Shown in pieces: positions 6,318-10,897 of a DNA stretch of 10,897 nucleotides. Numbering within the stretch: the stretch's first letter is position 1; each line of letters opens with the position of its first letter. This stretch comes from Candidatus Aminicenantota bacterium (GTDB taxonomy: Bacteria > Acidobacteriota > Aminicenantia > UBA2199), in the NCBI GenBank assembly GCA_020355945.1, contig CP070627.1, forward strand, positions 8,146,158 to 8,157,054. The letters are read 5' to 3'. A program made the translations under genes and the position numbers. A model generated the notes under the pieces. That model was not told where the DNA came from, made no database searches, and worked only from the letters and a program-made list of their open reading frames with translations.

Positions 6318-8060
6318 ATGAACATGAAAATGAAAAAACTACCGGTGGGAGTATCGGACTTCAAAGATATGGTGACGGGAGACTACTACTATGTAGATAA
6401 AACCCTGTTTATCAAAGAAATCATCGATAAAGGCGATAAAATCCTACTTATTCCCCGCCCTCGCCGGTTCGGCAAAACCCTCAATCTTTCCATGTTAAAA
6501 TATTTTTACGACTGCTGCCCCCAAACCGGGGCACCAGTAGAGGAAAGAAAGGGTGCGGGTAACTCCTATAAAACATTATTCGCTTCCCTGGCCATCTCTA
6601 AGGCAGGTCAACCCTACCTGGATAAAATGGGTAAATACCCGGTTATTTTTTTATCCTTCCTGGATATCAAAGAAATGGAATGGGAAACCTGCATTGATAA
6701 AATCGAAGGGCTTATCCAGGACGAGTATCTCAGACATGATTATCTTCTTAACAGCCCAAAACTGAAATCCCCGGAAAAGGACTATTTTAAACGGATCATC
6801 CGGCGAAAAGGCACTAAAGGCGATTATGAAAGAAGCCTGGGAAAACTGCTTATTTTCTTAAACCGGTATTACGGTGAACGGGCGGTTATTTTAATCGATG
6901 AGTACGACGCCCCGGTGCACGCGGGTTTTACTCACGGTTATTATGAAGAAATCATCAATTTTACCCGGAATTTCCTGTGCGGGGGCCTGAAGGATACCGA
7001 CCAGTACCTGGAAAAAAGCATTTTAACCGGTGTTATGCGTATTGCCAGGGAATCGATTTTTTCAGGTCTTAACAACCCGGGCGTGTATACCCTGTTGTCT
7101 AAAGAGTTCGAGGATAAATTCGGGTTTACGGAACAAGAACTGGAATCCCTGTTAAACGATTTCCATCTTCTTGACCGGTATGATGAGATACAGGAATGGT
7201 ATAACGGTTACCGGTTCGGCGGCCGGGTGATTTATAATCCCTGGTCTATTATCAATTTTCTGGCAAGTGAAGAAAATGAATTGAAACCTTACTGGGTGAA
7301 CACCTCCGACAATGCCATGGTGGAGTCCTTGCTTTCCAGCGAAGGAAAAGAATTAAAAGAAGAATTGGAACAACTCATCCGCGGCGAGTCCGTGGAAAAA
7401 GCCATCGAAGAAAATATCGTGCTTAAACACATTGCCCTTCGAGAGCATCTACTGTGGAGTTTCCTTTTGATGGGGGGCTACCTGAAGCAGACCGACAAAA
7501 GAAGAGACGCGGCAGCAGGCAAAATGTATTATACCCTGTCAGTGCCAAACCTTGAAGTAAGAACCACCTATACCTGGATCGTGGATAATTATTTTTCCAC
7601 CAAAATTGAAAACAAGAAATTGGAGATCATGCTCAAGGCATTAATAGAAGGAGATATCCAGCTATTTGAAAAAATGCTGCGTAAAGTAGTAGCCGCGGTT
7701 TTTAGTTACCATGATTTCGGCGATGAACCGGAAAAAGTGTATCATGCCCTGGTGACAGGCTTGCTGATCTGGATAACCAACACCCATGAAATCAAATCCA
7801 ACCGCGAATCCGGTTACGGCAGGTACGACATCATGATTATACCTCAAGACCTCCGTCAAACCGGTTATGTCATCGAATTCAAGTCAGTGGACAAAGAAGA
7901 TAACGAGACAGTAGAGACAGCCATAAAAGCTGCCCTGGAACAAATCGAAACAAAGCAATACGAAACAGAACTCATCGCACGAGGGATCAAAAATATAAAA
8001 AAATTGGCCATCGTATTCAGCGGCAAAGATGTCTATGTAAAAGAAAACAGTTGCGAATGA
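6318..8060 (+). CDS. AAA-like ATPase fused to PD-(D/E)XK nuclease-like domain
   Basis: A 580-residue protein of the widespread two-domain family of AAA-ATPase-like plus DUF1703/PDDEXK_9. The N terminus LPVGVSDFKDMV and VDKTLFIKEII are family hallmarks. The P-loop is the family's own variant, RPRRFGKTL (47-55), instead of GxxGxGK[ST]; Walker B is ILIDEYDAPV (191-200). Middle markers are EWYNGYRFGG (293-302), IYNPWSIINFL (305-315) and PYWVNTS. The C-terminal nuclease-like core has YGRYDIMI (D504) and YVIEFKSV (E520, K522), then Q542, so the D-ExK set is intact. Length is normal and it looks full. Its cellular role is not established; mobile-element or defence-related functions have been suggested for relatives. 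ATG 6318 is preferred to 6324/6330 because it best fits the GGTG at 6307-6310. It is a single-gene unit with its own promoter, divergent from the antitoxin operon. Confidence 0.9.
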   Translation: MNMKMKKLPVGVSDFKDMVTGDYYYVDKTLFIKEIIDKGDKILLIPRPRRFGKTLNLSMLKYFYDCCPQTGAPVEERKGAGNSYKTLFASLAISKAGQPYLDKMGKYPVIFLSFLDIKEMEWETCIDKIEGLIQDEYLRHDYLLNSPKLKSPEKDYFKRIIRRKGTKGDYERSLGKLLIFLNRYYGERAVILIDEYDAPVHAGFTHGYYEEIINFTRNFLCGGLKDTDQYLEKSILTGVMRIARESIFSGLNNPGVYTLLSKEFEDKFGFTEQELESLLNDFHLLDRYDEIQEWYNGYRFGGRVIYNPWSIINFLASEENELKPYWVNTSDNAMVESLLSSEGKELKEELEQLIRGESVEKAIEENIVLKHIALREHLLWSFLLMGGYLKQTDKRRDAAAGKMYYTLSVPNLEVRTTYTWIVDNYFSTKIENKKLEIMLKALIEGDIQLFEKMLRKVVAAVFSYHDFGDEPEKVYHALVTGLLIWITNTHEIKSNRESGYGRYDIMIIPQDLRQTGYVIEFKSVDKEDNETVETAIKAALEQIETKQYETELIARGIKNIKKLAIVFSGKDVYVKENSCE

Positions 8061-8064
8061 GTAC

Positions 8065-8172
8065 TCATCCTGTGGTATCTTTCATTGAAGACTCCACCAG
8101 GTCTTTGTAATCTAACTTAAATTTATAAAAAAAACTCAATACCTCATGGCAAAGCAGCGGGATTCGCTCCAT
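8065..8172 (-). CDS. 35-codon ORF downstream of trkH, possible remnant
   Basis: An ATG at 8172 opens 35 codons (start MERIPLLCHEVLSFFYKF, end SSMKDTTG) in the same frame as trkH, after two consecutive TAA codons and six further sense codons. The composition looks protein-like (hydrophobic/charged alternation), but there is no ribosome site and the family is not recognised. It could be a small protein made from read-through mRNA, the tail of a decayed gene, or chance. Apart from this ORF, the 133-bp spacer shows nothing else I can support. Confidence 0.2.
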   Translation of the reverse strand: MERIPLLCHEVLSFFYKFKLDYKDLVESSMKDTTG

Positions 8173-8193
8173 GTGCAGTCGGAGGCATAATTA

Positions 8194-9651
8194 TTATTTT
8201 GCCCATAATCCTTTGGTGAAAATTACCAGGACAGTGTAAATTTCCAAACGACCCACCATCATAGTGATAGCCAGAATCCATTTTGCCGGGATAGGCATCC
8301 AGGCAAAATTGTCAGCGGGACCTACATTGCCCAGGCCAGGACCGATATTGCCTAAACAGGAAGCAGAGGCCCCGGCAGCGGTTAGTAAGTCCATTCCCAT
8401 AAACGTCATGACAATGGAAATAATAACAAACAATAACACATAAAGAAGAAAAAAACCAATCACCGAAAGGGTCACTTCTTTGGGGATCACCTGGTTTCCT
8501 ACCCGCAGCGGGATCACTGCCTGGGGATGGATCAATTTTTTTAATTCGATAAACGTATGTTTTACCACGATAATCAATCGTACCACTTTCATTGCCCCAC
8601 CGGTAGAACCGGCAGAGCCGCCAATAAACATTAATATAAACAACAAGATTTGCGCCAGTGGTGTCCAGGTTTCATAATCGGCGGTGCAGAACCCGGTGGT
8701 GGTACCGATAGAAACCGCCTGGAACAGACCATATCTCAAAGAATCGGAGAGATTGTTATAAATACCTCCCAGGAGATTACTTAATGTAATCGCGGCAGCA
8801 GCAATAAAAAGGATTCCCAGGTAAGTCTTGAATTCAAAATTTTTCCAGTAGGCGTTGAATTTTCTCATGATGAATTTATAATGCAGGGCAAAGTTGGTCC
8901 CGGCAGCAAACATAAAAAAGATAATGACATAGTCAAAATAGGTGGAATTAAATGCGCCAATAGAGGCATTGCGAGTACTGAAGCCCCCGGTGGCCATGGT
9001 GGCAAAAGCATGACAAAAAGCATCCAAAAGGCTCATGCCGCCGAATAACAAAAAAATCACCTCCAGCAGGGTAATGCCTACATAGACCAGCCATAAAATC
9101 CGGGCGGTTTCTGCGATGCGGGGGGTTAATTTATCGGCAGTGGGACCGGGAACTTCGGCTTTAAAAAGCTGCATACCGCCTACTCCCAGTAAGGGAAGAA
9201 TCGCCAGGGAAAGAACAATAATCCCCATACCACCGATCCAATGAGTAAACGCCCGCCAAAAAAGCAATGCCGCAGGCATCTGTTCTATATCATTTAAAAT
9301 GGAAGCACCGGTGGTGGTAAAGCCGGACATAGCTTCGAAAAAACAGTCGGTAAAAGAGGGGATGGCCCCACTGAAAAAGTAGGGGAGTGAACCAAACCAT
9401 GCCATTAAAAACCAACCCAATCCCACGATCAAAAAACCATCACGTAAGCCCAGTTCTTTTTCCTGTTTAAAGAAGAGGTAGATCAGACCGCCGCTGGCAG
9501 ATGTGACCAACAGGGCAACCAGTATCCCTGCACTGCTGCCGTCCTGGTAAAGCAAAGAAATGCCCAGGGGAATCAACATCATGAGCCCCAATATAAAGAC
9601 CATGAATCCCAACACATGCAGGACAGAGCGAATATTTAATGTTCGTGTCAT
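8194..9651 (-). CDS. trkH: Trk potassium uptake channel subunit TrkH
   Basis: A 485-residue integral inner-membrane protein of the SKT superfamily. It forms the K+ pathway, gated by the cytosolic TrkA ring encoded upstream. The four pore loops that make the selectivity filter are visible: SGFTTTGAS (109-117), MATGGFST (219-226), GTTTGFCT (316-323) and CLGNIGPG (432-439). The Gly/Ser-rich intramembrane gate loop is GGSAGSTGG (344-352). About ten hydrophobic helices flank them, beginning LHVLGFMVFILGLMMLIPL. Length and N-terminal profile are as expected. The ATG at 9651 lies inside an 8-bp tandem repeat and has no Shine-Dalgarno. The trkA stop is only 23 nt upstream, so translation probably depends on coupling or an unstructured start. 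The gene is downstream of trkA in the same operon. Confidence 0.95.
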   Translation of the reverse strand: MTRTLNIRSVLHVLGFMVFILGLMMLIPLGISLLYQDGSSAGILVALLVTSASGGLIYLFFKQEKELGLRDGFLIVGLGWFLMAWFGSLPYFFSGAIPSFTDCFFEAMSGFTTTGASILNDIEQMPAALLFWRAFTHWIGGMGIIVLSLAILPLLGVGGMQLFKAEVPGPTADKLTPRIAETARILWLVYVGITLLEVIFLLFGGMSLLDAFCHAFATMATGGFSTRNASIGAFNSTYFDYVIIFFMFAAGTNFALHYKFIMRKFNAYWKNFEFKTYLGILFIAAAAITLSNLLGGIYNNLSDSLRYGLFQAVSIGTTTGFCTADYETWTPLAQILLFILMFIGGSAGSTGGAMKVVRLIIVVKHTFIELKKLIHPQAVIPLRVGNQVIPKEVTLSVIGFFLLYVLLFVIISIVMTFMGMDLLTAAGASASCLGNIGPGLGNVGPADNFAWMPIPAKWILAITMMVGRLEIYTVLVIFTKGLWAK

Positions 9652-9674
9652 CGTGTCAACGTGTTAACGTGTCA
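9643..9674 (-). repeat. 8-bp tandem repeat TGACACGW, four units, containing the trkH start codon
   Basis: Reading the minus strand: TGACACGT, TAACACGT, TGACACGA, TGACACGA. The array begins right after the trkA stop and runs into codon 3 of trkH. The trkH ATG is formed only at the junction of the last two units (A|TG). No ribosome site is present. A change in copy number would alter the trkA-trkH spacing or supply another ATG. Confidence 0.85.
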
Positions 9675-10897
9675 TCAGGCAAACATTTTTTCCAGTTCGA
9701 GAACAGAGGATTTTTCTGAAAAGACCACGATTTCATCACCGGGTTTGATCATATTCTTGCCGGCAGGCACAAAAATTTTTCCATCTCGGACAATAACCCC
9801 GATGATGGTGTTTTTAGGGAATTTAATTTGGTGCAGGGGACGGTCAACATATCGGTTTTGCTCTGAGACTTTAAAGGTAATCACTTCAATATCAATGCCT
9901 TTTAAGGTGGAAGTAGCCAGGATATTGCCGTGCCGCATAAAACGCATGATGGCATTGGAAGTAGTAACGGAACTGTTGATACATCGCTGCAGACCAATGG
10001 TTTTAGTAATCGGGAAGTAATCGGTTTTTTCAATCAAGGTAATGGTTCGTTTTACTTTCAGGTGATTGGCCAGGAGCGAGGAAACCATATTGGCTTCATC
10101 ATTATCGGTTAATGCCAGGAAAAAATCCATGTCAATAATCCCTTCGGCTGCTAAAATATCCACATCAGTGGCTTCTCCCTGCACCACCAGGCTGTTGGCA
10201 AAGAGTTCTGAAAATTGATTGGCTTTATCTTCGTCATTGACAATGATTTTCACATTAAATTTTCCTTGCTTGTCTAATTCCCGGGCAATGGTTTGGGCAA
10301 TTGTACCGGAACCGTTAATCATGATATCTTTATTCTTTTTTTCTTTATACCCGGAAATTTTGAAAACGCGGTCTACGTTTTCTTTATCCGCCACTGAGTA
10401 AATCTTATCATTGGGTTTTACAATATAATTACCCCCGGGTATAATGGTTTCTATGCCTTTTTCCACCACCACTGCCCTAATGTCTGACAGGTCATAAATT
10501 TTACTGATTTCTCCCAGGGATTTTCCAATGATATGGGAATTTTCTTTTACGATAGCGGATACAATTAATATTTTACTATTGTATAATTCATAGACGTCAA
10601 TGGCATTGGGGTGCAGTACCAGGTTTAGCAGTTCTTTGGATAGTTCCTTTTCCGGGTGGATGACCATGTCCACACCCAATGCATTGAGGTCCACCATATC
10701 ATTCATCAGGCCGTATTCTTCATTCCTGACCCGGGCAATGGTTTTTTGTGCTCCCACTTTTTTGGCCACCGAGCAAGCCATGATATTCATCTCATCCACC
10801 GGGCCCACGGCGATAAAAAGTTCGCATTCGGCAAACACCTCTTCATTGAATACATCCCGTTTGATATCACCACTTTCAATGACGGAAATATCGTAAA
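9675..10897 (-). CDS. trkA: Trk system gating subunit TrkA, 5' end outside window
   Basis: A cytosolic NAD(H)/nucleotide-binding regulator with tandem RCK modules that assembles under TrkH and controls K+ flux. The frame is open to the right edge. A GTG at 10838 is internal, since the 19 codons before it (YDISVIESGDIKRDV...NEE) continue the first Rossmann domain. The visible 406 residues contain, numbering from 10838: the end of TrkA_N-1 (LFIAVGPVDEMN, AKKVGAQKTIARVRNEEY), TrkA_C-1 (about 80-155), TrkA_N-2 with the nucleotide-binding loop NGSGTIAQTIA (175-185) and LALTDNDEANM, and TrkA_C-2 ending FSEKSSVLELEKMFA. About 60-70 N-terminal residues with the first glycine-rich loop are missing from view. 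It is followed by trkH after 23 nt. Confidence 0.94.
   Translation of the reverse strand, partial: YDISVIESGDIKRDVFNEEVFAECELFIAVGPVDEMNIMACSVAKKVGAQKTIARVRNEEYGLMNDMVDLNALGVDMVIHPEKELSKELLNLVLHPNAIDVYELYNSKILIVSAIVKENSHIIGKSLGEISKIYDLSDIRAVVVEKGIETIIPGGNYIVKPNDKIYSVADKENVDRVFKISGYKEKKNKDIMINGSGTIAQTIARELDKQGKFNVKIIVNDEDKANQFSELFANSLVVQGEATDVDILAAEGIIDMDFFLALTDNDEANMVSSLLANHLKVKRTITLIEKTDYFPITKTIGLQRCINSSVTTSNAIMRFMRHGNILATSTLKGIDIEVITFKVSEQNRYVDRPLHQIKFPKNTIIGVIVRDGKIFVPAGKNMIKPGDEIVVFSEKSSVLELEKMFA

Noticed and set aside
10836..10838. GTG as the start of trkA
   Set aside because: The frame stays open to the window edge and the upstream residues continue the first Rossmann domain.
9661..10896. 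Plus-strand open frames across trkA
   Set aside because: Antisense shadows of a strongly supported TrkA; their translations show no recognisable domain.

Overview
The window looks like bacterial chromosome of moderate, slightly AT-leaning composition. Predicted promoters are sigma70-like and several genes have Shine-Dalgarno sites. A confident taxon cannot be read from the sequence. The mix of a very large metallophosphoesterase/Ser-Thr kinase/histidine kinase fusion, an AAA-like ATPase fused to a PD-(D/E)XK nuclease, an AbrB/PIN pair, and spacers carrying degenerate short tandem repeats (AGGTTR, CTTTGTGTNN, TGACACGW, TATTGGTSA) recalls signalling-rich uncultured lineages such as Candidatus Aminicenantes. 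That placement is a weak guess from memory.

Layout. 1-1164 (+): the 3' part of a P-loop ATPase with Walker B at the left edge, a winged helix and a helical tail; its start is outside the window. 1254-1571 (-): an orphan minimal nucleotidyltransferase (MNT) with a complete active site. Its promoter lies so close to the ATG that the mRNA should be almost leaderless. 1572-1845: a divergent spacer with an inverted pair of hexamer arrays, one copy of a 16-nt direct repeat whose other copy overlaps the ATPase stop codon, and a perfect 9-bp-arm palindrome on the promoter of the next gene. 1846-5430 (+): the centrepiece, a soluble 1194-residue protein with the order metallophosphoesterase, Ser/Thr kinase, PAS-like, HisKA, HATPase, degenerate receiver. 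5433-6124 (-): an AbrB-like antitoxin and PIN-domain toxin operon, convergent with the big kinase at a 2-nt gap. 6318-8060 (+): an AAA-like ATPase/PD-(D/E)XK protein with a strong extended -10 promoter. 8061-8193: a short spacer with a 35-codon ORF of unknown meaning. 8194-10897 (-): trkA (5' end off the window) followed by trkH, a K+ uptake operon whose junction is an 8-bp tandem repeat containing the trkH start codon.

How it fits together. Right of about 8190 is ordinary housekeeping potassium transport. Left of it, each gene sits in a single-gene or two-gene unit with its own promoter, and the families are those common in accessory regions: STAND/AAA-type ATPase, MNT, toxin-antitoxin, nuclease-ATPase and multi-enzyme kinase. 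No gene set forms an obvious named defence operon. The most unusual object is the 1846-5430 protein. It joins a predicted phosphoesterase with intact metal ligands, a Ser/Thr kinase with two altered signature residues (Gly for the alpha-C Glu, DFD for DFG), a complete histidine kinase core, and a receiver that has lost its phospho-acceptor Asp.
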